DNA of 28,594 nt, taken from CALANV01 sp036381615. Lineage in GTDB: Bacteria; Pseudomonadota; Alphaproteobacteria; CACIAM-22H2. The notes beneath the pieces were generated by a model. It worked only from the letters and a program-made list of their open reading frames with translations. It did not search any database and had not been told where the DNA came from. Position numbers and translations under genes: made by a program. Where the stretch lies: positions 1 to 28,594 of the forward strand of contig DASVCL010000048.1 of the NCBI GenBank assembly GCA_036381615.1, in the 5' to 3' direction. Below, piece after piece: positions 8,510-16,067 of the stretch; position 1 is the stretch's first letter, and each line of letters starts with the position of its first letter.

Positions 8510-9370
8510 GTGGTCGATCCGATCCGCACATCATCCCGCAGAGTACTTGCGGCGCAACCAGCGGAGGACACCATTCTCTCGGTCAAACGCGCCTTTCATA
8601 TCGTGGAGATGCTGGCGGATCAGGCCGAGGGCCTCAGCCTTGCCGATATTTCGAGGCGACTCGAGGTCAACAAGGCCATTGCCGTCAAACTTCTCGACAC
8701 GTTGGAGCAGCTCGGCTTCATATGGCGCGACGATGTGGCACAGCGCTATCAGCTTACCTACCGCATCAGCAATCTGGGGCTGCGTCAGCTCCAGCAGAGC
8801 CGGCTGCTCGACCAATGTGCCGCCATTCTCAAGAACTTGGCCGAGGCCACGGGCGAACTCGTCCGTCTCGCCGTGGTCGAGAATGCCGAGCGTATCACGT
8901 GGGTCTACGCCGTCGCCGGCGCCACCCGGTCCGTCCGGATTGACCCCAACTACACGCTCGAGATCATCCTGAACGCCCATGCCATCGCCAAGGCCTGGCT
9001 CTCCACGCTCCCATTTGAGCGGGCGTGGGAGCTGATCGAGCGGCAAGGCATCAGCGCGTGCACCATCCATACCAAGACGACGCGTGAGGCGCTGCGCAGC
9101 GACCTCGAAGAGGCGGCGCGGCGCGGATTCGCGACGAGCTACGAGGAGCAGGAAATCGGCGTGGGCGCCATTGCCGCGCCGATCGTCATTCCCAATCTCG
9201 ACGGTGCACGCGAATGCGTCGGCGCGGTGAGCCTTGCGGCGCCGACAAGTCGCATGTCCCGGTCCGAGATCGAGGCTTGCGCACCGATGCTTATCGAAAC
9301 CGTGGCGCGACTGGCGCGCGCGTGGCCGCTCGAACGGCGCACGCTGCGGCCGATCGTGCGACGCCTCTGA
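8510..9370 (+). CDS. IclR-family transcriptional regulator
   Basis: The product has 286 residues. An N-terminal winged helix-turn-helix (about 22-80) contains LSLADISRRLEVNKAIAVKLL and is followed by the wing YQLTYRISNLG. The C-terminal IclR effector domain shows GELVRLAVVENAERITWVY, the HAIAKAWLSTLP stretch and GVGAIAAPIV near the ligand pocket. IclR proteins bind short palindromes as dimers or tetramers and respond to small acids. I chose GTG 8510 because GAGAGGGGG sits just upstream; the open frame reaches back to an ATG at 8453, but that would overlap hyuB and lacks a ribosome-binding site. Its position inside the cluster suggests it controls the cluster promoter at about 3581-3640. Whether it represses or activates is not shown. 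Confidence 0.9.
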   Translation: MVDPIRTSSRRVLAAQPAEDTILSVKRAFHIVEMLADQAEGLSLADISRRLEVNKAIAVKLLDTLEQLGFIWRDDVAQRYQLTYRISNLGLRQLQQSRLLDQCAAILKNLAEATGELVRLAVVENAERITWVYAVAGATRSVRIDPNYTLEIILNAHAIAKAWLSTLPFERAWELIERQGISACTIHTKTTREALRSDLEEAARRGFATSYEEQEIGVGAIAAPIVIPNLDGARECVGAVSLAAPTSRMSRSEIEACAPMLIETVARLARAWPLERRTLRPIVRRL

Positions 9371-9398
9371 CCGGGAACCAACGCAAGGGAGGATCAGC

Positions 9399-10355
9399 AT
9401 GCCGCGTCACTCTGCCTACGTGCCCCACGGCGTCATTCCCGCCGTGCTGCTGCCCTTCCATGAGGATTTCTCGATCGACGAGAACGCCTTCCGCCGTCAC
9501 CTGCGCGACGTCGCCGGCACGGCAGGTATCTCGGCCATTACGATCAACGCGCACTCGACGGAGGTCGCCTCCTGCACTTTCGACGAGCAGCGGCGCGTGT
9601 TGGCGATCGCGCAGGACGAGATCGGCGACCACGTGCCCCTCGTGCACGGCGTATGGGCCGACGGCAGCCTTGAGGCGGCGCGAATCGCGCGCATGGCAAC
9701 CGATGGTGGGGCATCTGCGTTGCTGGTATTCCCGCCGGGACCGTTTACGCTCGGCCAATCACCGGAGATGGCGCTCGCGCACTTCAAACGTATTGCTGAT
9801 GCCAGCGATCTGCCGCTGATCGTGTTTCAGTATCCCCTGGCGACGGGCCAGGGCTATCCGCGCGACACACTGCTGCGGCTCGTCGAGGAGGTACCGACCA
9901 TCCGCGCGATCAAGGATTGGGCGGGCAATGTCCAGCAGCACGAGATGCAGGTGCGCTTGCTGCAGAATTTGCCGCGGCCCGTCAACGTGCTGACCACGCA
10001 CAGCGCATGGTTGCTGAGCTCATTGGTCCTTGGCTGCAACGGCCTGCTCTCGGGCAGCGGCAGTGTTATTCCGGACCTGCATGTGGCGCTGTTTCAGGCT
10101 TTGCAGGCCAGCGATCTCGCCGAAGCGCGACGCATCAATGATCGCATCTATCCGTTATCTCGGGTTTTCTACGCCGATCCTTGGATCGATATGCACAACC
10201 GGATGAAGGAGGCACTCGTCCTTCTCGGGCGGCTGCCGCACGCCGTCGTGCGGCCTCCGCTCGTCAAGCTCTCTCGTGCCGAGGTCGATCGCATTCGGAC
10301 CGCCCTCGTCGCGGCCCGATTGATCGAGCCGCAGGAGGGGCGCGACGCGGCCTGA
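9399..10355 (+). CDS. Dihydrodipicolinate synthase / N-acetylneuraminate lyase family protein
   Basis: This 318-residue class I aldolase-type (beta/alpha)8 barrel has the Schiff-base lysine K172 in TIRAIKDWAG and the catalytic tyrosine Y145 in IVFQYPLATG. The usual TTGE/GTTGE carboxylate-binding motif of DapA is replaced by INAHSTEVASC (49-59), so it is unlikely to be a housekeeping lysine-pathway DapA. It more probably cleaves, condenses or dehydrates another 2-oxo acid, like the KDG-aldolase or ketoglutarate-semialdehyde-type members. ATG 9399 follows a strong AAGGGAGGA site; a longer open frame starts at 9234 within the iclR gene and is spurious. Lying 28 bases after iclR and 56 before the transporter, it should be a catabolic enzyme of the same pathway as HyuAB and the FAH protein. 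Confidence 0.85.
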   Translation: MPRHSAYVPHGVIPAVLLPFHEDFSIDENAFRRHLRDVAGTAGISAITINAHSTEVASCTFDEQRRVLAIAQDEIGDHVPLVHGVWADGSLEAARIARMATDGGASALLVFPPGPFTLGQSPEMALAHFKRIADASDLPLIVFQYPLATGQGYPRDTLLRLVEEVPTIRAIKDWAGNVQQHEMQVRLLQNLPRPVNVLTTHSAWLLSSLVLGCNGLLSGSGSVIPDLHVALFQALQASDLAEARRINDRIYPLSRVFYADPWIDMHNRMKEALVLLGRLPHAVVRPPLVKLSRAEVDRIRTALVAARLIEPQEGRDAA

Positions 10356-10411
10356 GTAGGGCGGGCGTAGCGGCCCGCGCACATCAACGGACAACATGAT
10401 CGGGAGGAAAT

Positions 10412-11596
10412 ATGATGAAGGTTAAGACGTGCGTGGTTGGCTTTGCGGCGGCTCTCGTTGTCGCGGCGTCGGGGGTGGCGGCGCAGGAGCCGGTGAAGGT
10501 CGGGTTCGTCACCGAGCTGACCGGGCCGTGGTCCTTCTTCGGCACGAGTTGCGTCGCCGGACTCAAACTCGCAGAAGCCACCCTGAATCCGGTCGGCAAG
10601 CGCAAGATCGAGTTCATCGTCATTGACAACCAGACGCAGCCTGCCCAGGCGGTTGCCGCTTCCCGCAATCTCGACGTGCAGAGCAAGGTGATCGCCTTGA
10701 GCGGCCCCACCAGTTCCGATACAGCGCTCGCCATGTACGGCTACGCTGAGCAGAACCACGTGCCGTTTATCGTCCCGGTCGCGGCCTTTCCCCAGCTCAC
10801 CAAGCCCGGCACTCGCTATACGTTTCGATTGGAACCAAACGCCGCCGGGTGGGGGTATGCGATCGCGCAGTTCGTCGCCGAGCGCAAGCCCGGCGCCAAG
10901 ATCGCGCTCCTCTATTCCGATTATGCTTTGATGCGCGCGATCGCCGCAGGGCTGAAGTACCAGGCGCCAAAAAACGGGCTGAAGATCGAGCCGGAGATCA
11001 TTTTCCCGCAGGGCTCGAACGACGCCACCGTGCAGGCCGCGCAAGTGCGCGCGGCCAACCCGGACTGGGTGGTGGTGGTCGGCGCCGGTGGTTTCGACAA
11101 TACGCTGACCAACCAGCTCCTCGATATCGGCATCAAGCCGGAGCAGATCATTCATCCCTATGGCATCACGACCCAGGTGAAGAACTGGGGTAAGCGCAGT
11201 GTCGGATCGATCTACGGGACGTTCTTTGACGCCAATCTGCCGGAGCTCACCGCCGAAGGTCAGAAATTCGTCGAGGATTTCCGCGCCGTCAACAACCGGC
11301 AGCCGTCCTACGTCGAGAACTACTGCTACATAACGGCGCAAGTCGTGCGTGAAGTCATTGACAGGGATCCGGCGGCGGCCGACGATCGCGAGCGGTTTCG
11401 GGCCGGCATGTCCGCGCTCAAGACCGAGGAGGCGACCTCGCGCATCCCGATCGCGTTTGACGAGAACGGCGCGCGCAAGGAATACATCCACTTCATGCAG
11501 ATTCAGGATGTCGGGGAGACCTCGTACAAGTCGAAGCCGGTCTACTATACGGAGTGGGATCCGGACGTCATTCCCGTCTACGAGCTCGTGAAGTAG
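10412..11596 (+). CDS. Branched-chain amino acid-type ABC substrate-binding protein (LivJ family)
   Basis: This 394-residue periplasmic protein has a Sec signal peptide (MMKVKTCVVGFAAALVV..., with likely cleavage after the AAQ region near residue 25). It then shows the type-1 binding-protein opening VKVGFVTELTGPWSFFG and later SGPTSSDTALAMYGYAEQN and PFIVPVAAFPQL, which correspond to the ligand-binding segments. The family binds branched-chain amino acids, but also amides, urea and aromatic acids; the ligand here is presumably the substrate of the Hyu pathway. A GGGAGGAA site precedes two consecutive ATGs (10412 and 10415). It heads a complete Liv-type transporter and is followed by a 57-base gap with a GC hairpin before the first permease. 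Confidence 0.88.
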   Translation: MMKVKTCVVGFAAALVVAASGVAAQEPVKVGFVTELTGPWSFFGTSCVAGLKLAEATLNPVGKRKIEFIVIDNQTQPAQAVAASRNLDVQSKVIALSGPTSSDTALAMYGYAEQNHVPFIVPVAAFPQLTKPGTRYTFRLEPNAAGWGYAIAQFVAERKPGAKIALLYSDYALMRAIAAGLKYQAPKNGLKIEPEIIFPQGSNDATVQAAQVRAANPDWVVVVGAGGFDNTLTNQLLDIGIKPEQIIHPYGITTQVKNWGKRSVGSIYGTFFDANLPELTAEGQKFVEDFRAVNNRQPSYVENYCYITAQVVREVIDRDPAAADDRERFRAGMSALKTEEATSRIPIAFDENGARKEYIHFMQIQDVGETSYKSKPVYYTEWDPDVIPVYELVK

Positions 11597-11605
11597 CGCG
11601 CCGCC

Positions 11606-11618
11606 CGGCCCGAGGCCG
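11606..11618 (+). other. GC hairpin between binding-protein and permease genes
   Basis: CGGCC-CGA-GGCCG lies in the only sizeable gap within the transporter genes, directly after the binding-protein stop and with no T-tract. It is probably a processing or stability element that lowers expression of the membrane components relative to the binding protein. Confidence 0.35.
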
Positions 11619-11653
11619 CGGGTGCTCCGTGATTGAAGCGAACGTTCAACCGA

Positions 11654-12535
11654 ATGTCCGACGCTACTCTTATCATGCTACTGTCGACGCTGAGCTCCGG
11701 CCTGATGCTCGGCGTGATCTTCTCGCTGGTCGCCGTCGGGGTCACCATCGTTTACGGCAGCATCTGGATGCCGAATGCCGCGAACGGGCAGTTCTTCCTG
11801 CTGGCGGCGCTGTTCATCTGGTCGGTGAGCGTGTCGTGGGGTGTGCATCCCGCGCTCGCCGCCCTGCTCGTAATCGGCGCGAGCGTGCCATTGTCCTATC
11901 TGTTGGAGATTACGCTCATCCGACGGTTCTACGACGTCCCGAACCGTAACATCTCCTACTTCGTGCTGAGCCTAGGCATCACCCAGATCCTGGCTGGTCT
12001 CTTTTCCATTACCTATGGCGTCTGGAGCGATCAGTTCCAGATTCCGCCGCTCGTGCCGGGCGTCACGTTCGTCGGGCCATTCCCGATCGCCAATAGCCGA
12101 CTCGCCGCACTGGTGACGGCCGCGGTGCTGCTGGCGAGCCTGTTCGCGCTGCTGCGTTATCATCGATATGGCCGTGCGTTGCGTGCCGTGTTCCAGAATC
12201 GGGAGGCGGCGGCGCTGCGCGGCGTCGACGTGCGCGGCATCTACCGCATGTCGTTCGTGCTCGGAAACGCCGTCGTTTTTGCCGGGGGCGTATTGTTCGC
12301 CTGCGCCTACAGCTTCGATCTCACGGTGTCCTGGACCATGGCCATCACCGCGTTCGCCATCATGATTATCGGCGGCCCGGGTTCGGTGCTCGGCGCGCTC
12401 GTGGTCGGCATGGTCTTCGGGTTTACCCAGGCGATCGTGAGCCTCTTCGCCAGTCCGACGACCGCGGCATTCTCATATCTGGGGGCCATGCTCATCATCC
12501 TCCTGTTCAAGCCGTCGGGATTGTTCGCGCGATGA
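11654..12535 (+). CDS. Branched-chain-type ABC permease, LivH family
   Basis: This inner-membrane permease has 293 residues from ATG 11654; an in-frame TTG at 11633 would add seven residues, and neither start has a clear ribosome-binding site. The sequence is almost wholly hydrophobic with about eight helices. It shows the LivH opening GLMLGVIFSLVAVGVTIVYG and, towards the C-terminus, GADVRG-like RGVDVRGIYRMSFVLGNAVVF, GGPGSVLGALVVG (the cytoplasmic coupling loop) and the closing ILLFKPSGLFAR, the normal end of LivH proteins. The stop overlaps the LivM start (ATGA). It transports the substrate delivered by the upstream binding protein. Confidence 0.88.
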   Translation: MSDATLIMLLSTLSSGLMLGVIFSLVAVGVTIVYGSIWMPNAANGQFFLLAALFIWSVSVSWGVHPALAALLVIGASVPLSYLLEITLIRRFYDVPNRNISYFVLSLGITQILAGLFSITYGVWSDQFQIPPLVPGVTFVGPFPIANSRLAALVTAAVLLASLFALLRYHRYGRALRAVFQNREAAALRGVDVRGIYRMSFVLGNAVVFAGGVLFACAYSFDLTVSWTMAITAFAIMIIGGPGSVLGALVVGMVFGFTQAIVSLFASPTTAAFSYLGAMLIILLFKPSGLFAR

Positions 12536-13518
12536 AGGACCGCCTGTTCGCAAGCCGCTGGACCAAACTCGCGCTCTTCGCGGCGCTTGCCGTTGGTGCA
12601 CCGCTCGTGCTTTCCGACAATCGTTACTTCGCCTTCATCGCCGGGATCACGCTGATCCACATCGTCTGGGCATCGGGCATGAACCTGCTCTACGGCTATA
12701 CCGGCCTGATGCCGCTGATGTTCGCCGGCATTGCCGGCATCAGCGCCTACATCGTCGTCGGCTTGACCGGTACGGGCTGGACGTTCTGGCTGGCGATGCC
12801 GGTCGGCGCCCTCGCCTCGTCGGTGGTCGGCATGCTGCTCGGCCTGCCGGCGCTGCGACTCAAAGGCTTCTATTTCACGCTCTGCTCTCTCGTGATTCAG
12901 ACGGTCATCACGCTGGCGTTTGTGTACTTCGTCACCTTGACCAACGGCGATACGGGCATCTCGCAGATTCCCTTGCCGACACTGCCGGGGGGCGTGAGCC
13001 TGCAGGGGCTGGGGTACGACCTGGTACTGGCCGGGCTCGCGGTCGCCGGGATCTTTATCCTCATCCGGCTGACGGACTCGGATTTCGGGCGGCGTCTCGT
13101 CGCCATTCGAGAGGATGACGCCCTTGCCGAGACGTTGGGGATCAACGTGACGCGGCAGAAGATGACCGCCTTCTTTATCGGCTCGATGTACGCTAGCATC
13201 GGCGGGGCCTTTTATGCGCCTTATGTCGGCTTCATTTCGCCGCGCAGTTTCGACGTGCTCATCAGCCTCAACGTCTGGCTGATGGTCGCCTTCGGCGGGC
13301 GCGGAACCATCTGGGGGCCGGTAATCGGGGCGACACTGCTCGCCCCCGTGCCGTTCCTGCTCCAGGACTACTACACGATCAAGGATGTGGTGTACGGGCT
13401 GCTCATCATCGGCGTCATCGTGCTGCTGCCGGCTGGCATTGCAGGTGGGATCAAGCGAAAGCGGACGTCGGCGCTCCCCGCCACCGCGACCGCCGTCGGC
13501 ACGGAGAAGGCTCGATGA
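12532..13518 (+). CDS. Branched-chain-type ABC permease, LivM family
   Basis: This 328-residue membrane protein is the second permease of the importer. LivM features are GMNLLYGYTGLMPLMFAGIAGISAYIV-like packing in the N-terminal helices, the loop AIREDDALAETLGINVTRQK that contacts the ATPase, and GGRGTIWGPVIGATLL near the end, followed by a basic tail. Its ATG overlaps the LivH stop and its stop overlaps the LivG start, so all membrane components are coupled. The tail after the last helix (GIKRKRTSALPATA...) is short and basic, which places it in the cytoplasm. Confidence 0.88.
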   Translation: MKDRLFASRWTKLALFAALAVGAPLVLSDNRYFAFIAGITLIHIVWASGMNLLYGYTGLMPLMFAGIAGISAYIVVGLTGTGWTFWLAMPVGALASSVVGMLLGLPALRLKGFYFTLCSLVIQTVITLAFVYFVTLTNGDTGISQIPLPTLPGGVSLQGLGYDLVLAGLAVAGIFILIRLTDSDFGRRLVAIREDDALAETLGINVTRQKMTAFFIGSMYASIGGAFYAPYVGFISPRSFDVLISLNVWLMVAFGGRGTIWGPVIGATLLAPVPFLLQDYYTIKDVVYGLLIIGVIVLLPAGIAGGIKRKRTSALPATATAVGTEKAR

Positions 13519-14231
13519 ACGCGCCGCTCCTCGACGCCCGGGACGTCACGATGCGCTTTGGCGGCCTCATCGCCCTGCGGGCGGTATCGGTTTCGCAGGC
13601 GGCGGGTGAGACGTTGGGCATGATCGGCCCCAACGGCTCCGGCAAGACGACATTCGTCAATGTCATCACGGGGCACCTCAAACCGAACGCGGGCACGGTG
13701 CGTTTCGATGGCGCGTCGCTGATTGGGCAAAAGCCGCATCAGATCGCCGGCGCCGGGCTTACGCGCACGTATCAAGCGGTTCGGGTTTTTCGTGAGCTGA
13801 CAGTGCGCGAGAACATCGCGACGGCACTGGTCGACGCGAAAGATCGGCTCGACGCCGCCGGCATCGGCGAGGTGATCGACTGGCTCGGGCTGGGACATCG
13901 TCTCGACGTGTTTGCGGGCGGCCTCACGCTCTACGAGCAGCGACGTCTGGAGCTCCTCATGCGTTTGGTTCAGCGGCCCAAGCTGCTGATGCTCGACGAG
14001 CCGGTAGGCGGGCTGTCGTCGACGGAGGTGCGGGCCATGATTGCGTTGCTTGCGGAGCTCAAGTCACGCTGTTCCGTATTCATCATCGAGCACACCATGA
14101 AGGTGATCCGCGAGCTCGCCGATCGCGTGGTCGTGCTGATGGCCGGTGAAAAGATCGCCGATGGGGCGCCGGCCGACATTCTGACCGACCAGCGCGTGGT
14201 CGAGAAGTATCTGGGAAGCGTTGATGCTTGA
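13515..14231 (+). CDS. Branched-chain-type ABC ATPase, LivG family, with degenerate signature motif
   Basis: This 238-residue ATPase has Walker A GPNGSGKTTF, the Q-loop in GLTRTYQAVRVF, Walker B LLMLDEPVGGL and the H-loop IIEHTMKVI, all intact. The signature motif, normally LSYGEQ or LAYGEQ in LivG, reads LTLYEQRRLEL (about residue 140), so the conserved glycine is a tyrosine. Flanking residues align normally on both sides, so this is a substitution, not a frameshift. The loss would weaken ATP sandwiching at one of the two sites; the LivF partner keeps LSGGQ, so an asymmetric heterodimer is plausible. The ATG overlaps the LivM stop, and the end overlaps LivF by eight bases. The protein is slightly short for LivG (usually about 250). 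Confidence 0.88.
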   Translation: MNAPLLDARDVTMRFGGLIALRAVSVSQAAGETLGMIGPNGSGKTTFVNVITGHLKPNAGTVRFDGASLIGQKPHQIAGAGLTRTYQAVRVFRELTVRENIATALVDAKDRLDAAGIGEVIDWLGLGHRLDVFAGGLTLYEQRRLELLMRLVQRPKLLMLDEPVGGLSSTEVRAMIALLAELKSRCSVFIIEHTMKVIRELADRVVVLMAGEKIADGAPADILTDQRVVEKYLGSVDA

Positions 14232-14922
14232 GATCGAGGGCCTCACCGTCCGTTACGGACCCTTCCTCGCCGTCAATGACGTCAGCCTCCGGGTCGACGC
14301 GGGGGAGATCGTCGGCATCGTCGGGGCGAACGGGGCCGGTAAGTCATCGATCGTTAAGGCGATCGGCGGCGCGGTCGCGCCGGCGGCTGGTTGCGTGAGG
14401 TTTGCGGGGCAGGATCTCGACGGAATTGCGTCCCACCGGCGCATCGGCCTCGGGATCTCCATCGTCCCGGAGGGTCGCGGCCTCTTTCCCCAAATGTCGG
14501 TCGAAGAGAATCTGTTGATGGGCGGCTACCCGCTCAGGGACCAGCGGCGCATTCTTGCCAACATGGCGCGCGGCTTCACGCTCTTTCCGATCCTTGCCGA
14601 GCGGCGGTGGCAGGCAGCGGGGACGCTCTCCGGCGGCCAGCAGCAGATGCTGGCTATTGCAATGGGTTTGATGTCCGAGCCGAAGCTGCTCATTTTGGAC
14701 GAGCCGTCGCTCGGGCTCGCGCCGATCGTCATCAGCGAGATCGGCCGGGCTCTGAAGAGCCTGCGGGAGGCCGGCCTCACCGTTCTGCTGGTCGAGCAGA
14801 ACGCAAGACTCACATGCACCGTGTCGGACCGCATCTACATCATCGGCAGCGGCGCGATCCGCTACCACGATGCGGCCGCGAAGATTTTGACGAACGCTGA
14901 AGTTCTTGAGCACCTCATCTGA
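14224..14922 (+). CDS. Branched-chain-type ABC ATPase, LivF family
   Basis: This 232-residue ATPase is the last gene of the transporter. Walker A is GANGAGKSS (G34-S42 region), the Q-loop region is ISIVPEGRGLFPQMSVEENL (characteristic of LivF), the signature is TLSGGQQQMLAIA, Walker B is LLILDEPSLGLAP and the H-loop glutamine-type switch is LLVEQNA. The size is normal for LivF. ATG 14224 is preceded by a TTG at 14221 that could give one more residue. The product would pair with the LivG-like ATPase. An imperfect six-base dyad (ACCTCA-TC-TGAGGT, 14912-14925) spans the stop but lacks a T-run. The next gene is convergent. Confidence 0.9.
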   Translation: MLEIEGLTVRYGPFLAVNDVSLRVDAGEIVGIVGANGAGKSSIVKAIGGAVAPAAGCVRFAGQDLDGIASHRRIGLGISIVPEGRGLFPQMSVEENLLMGGYPLRDQRRILANMARGFTLFPILAERRWQAAGTLSGGQQQMLAIAMGLMSEPKLLILDEPSLGLAPIVISEIGRALKSLREAGLTVLLVEQNARLTCTVSDRIYIIGSGAIRYHDAAAKILTNAEVLEHLI

Positions 14923-15204
14923 GGTACGGCGAAGCGCGCGGCTCAGTGCGTGATGTCTTGGTAGGATGGCTTCGAATGCCTCGACGACCGCGCGCCGACG
15001 CGGATGCATTTCGCAGCTTTTACACTTGAACCCGGTTCTGAGCTACTTGGGGAAGCCCACGCTCGCACCGGTACTGCGAGGCCCCATCATCGAAACAAGC
15101 AAGGCATCTGTCGCGATCGAGGAGGACACTGCGGTCGAGGCCGGTCTTAGGGTGTCATACCCCGTGCGTTGGGCGGAACGTGGCGTTGCAAATTTTGACC
15201 TTCG
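14923..15204. other. Convergent intergenic region without a recognised gene
   Basis: These 282 bases lie between the stops of livF (+) and the SDR gene (-). An open frame of 81 codons (14966-15211, +) shows no recognisable motif or good ribosome-binding site. A distant GC dyad, GCGCGCGG (14934-14941) with CCGCGCGC (14988-14995), could close a 46-base loop, but I see no standard terminator. Confidence 0.4.
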
Positions 15205-15969
15205 TCAGTAAGTCGCCCGTCCGCCGGAAAGGTCGAACACGGCGCCGGTCGTGAAGGAGTTCTCTTCGCTGACGAGCCAGGCGATCATGCTCGCCGCTTC
15301 GTGAAGCTCCAGAAAGCGCCCCCTCGGTATTTTCGACAGCATGTACTCGATATGCTCGGGCGCCTGCGCCATCGCGCCGGGCGTTCGGGCAACGGCCGGC
15401 GTCACGCAGTTCACCGCGATGTTGAGGTGGGCGACCTCCTTGCCGAGCGATTTGGTCAGCGCAATCACGGCCGCCTTGGCGGCGCTGTAGGCCGCCGCAT
15501 TCGGGTTGCCCTCTTTGCCTGCGATCGACGCGACGTTGACGACCCGTCCGTAATTCTGCGCGATCATGATCGGCAGCACGGCGCGGCAACAGAAGAATGT
15601 GCCGTTGACGTCGACGTGAATCACGTCCTGCCACGCATCGATGGGATAGTCGGCGAGCTTCGCATTCGGCCCGACGATGGCGGCGTTGTTGACCAGGATG
15701 TCGATCCGGTCAAACTCGGTCGCGGTCTGGTCCGCGGCCGACTTGACGCTCGTGTAATCCGCAATATCGACCTGATACGCCCGAACGTGCGCGCTGCCGC
15801 GCGCCGCCAGCTCTTCCTTCGCGCGTTCCACGCCGGCCGCGTTGATGTCCCATAGGGCGACCTTTGCGCCGGAGGCGAGCAGCCGCTCGGCGATCGCGAA
15901 GCCGATGCCCTGGGCGCCCCCGGTGACGACGGCGACCCGATTCGTGAGATCGATTCTGTTGACCTGCAT
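15205..15969 (-). CDS. Short-chain dehydrogenase/reductase (SDR), FabG-like
   Basis: This 254-residue classical SDR has the Rossmann cofactor loop TGGAQGIG (16-23), acidic D41 after the second strand (suggesting NAD preference), NNAA (94-97), and the catalytic triad S148, Y161 and K165 (YSAAK). Length and motifs are standard for the classical family, which includes FabG and many sugar-acid or hydroxy-acid dehydrogenases; the substrate is not predictable. The ATG is preceded by a good GGGGGAAGGA site. It is the last gene of the tctC-leuCDB-tctBA series, 98 bases after tctA on the same strand. It may oxidise or reduce a hydroxyl or oxo group of the imported acid. Confidence 0.9.
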   Translation of the reverse strand: MQVNRIDLTNRVAVVTGGAQGIGFAIAERLLASGAKVALWDINAAGVERAKEELAARGSAHVRAYQVDIADYTSVKSAADQTATEFDRIDILVNNAAIVGPNAKLADYPIDAWQDVIHVDVNGTFFCCRAVLPIMIAQNYGRVVNVASIAGKEGNPNAAAYSAAKAAVIALTKSLGKEVAHLNIAVNCVTPAVARTPGAMAQAPEHIEYMLSKIPRGRFLELHEAASMIAWLVSEENSFTTGAVFDLSGGRATY

Positions 15970-16067
15970 TTCCTTCCCCCCTGAGGCCGCTCGACGGTGG
16001 CGGCGCGGTTGTCACTTGCCGGCCCGTGGCCGTGCCACGGCATTGTCCCGGCTGCCTGGAGCCAGCG

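Noticed and set aside
13900..13990. Frameshift as the cause of the odd LivG signature
   Set aside because: Residues on both sides align with the LivG family in the same frame, so a substitution is the simpler reading.
14966..15211. 81-codon frame between livF and the SDR gene
   Set aside because: No ribosome-binding site, no recognisable family, and it runs into the end of the convergent SDR gene.
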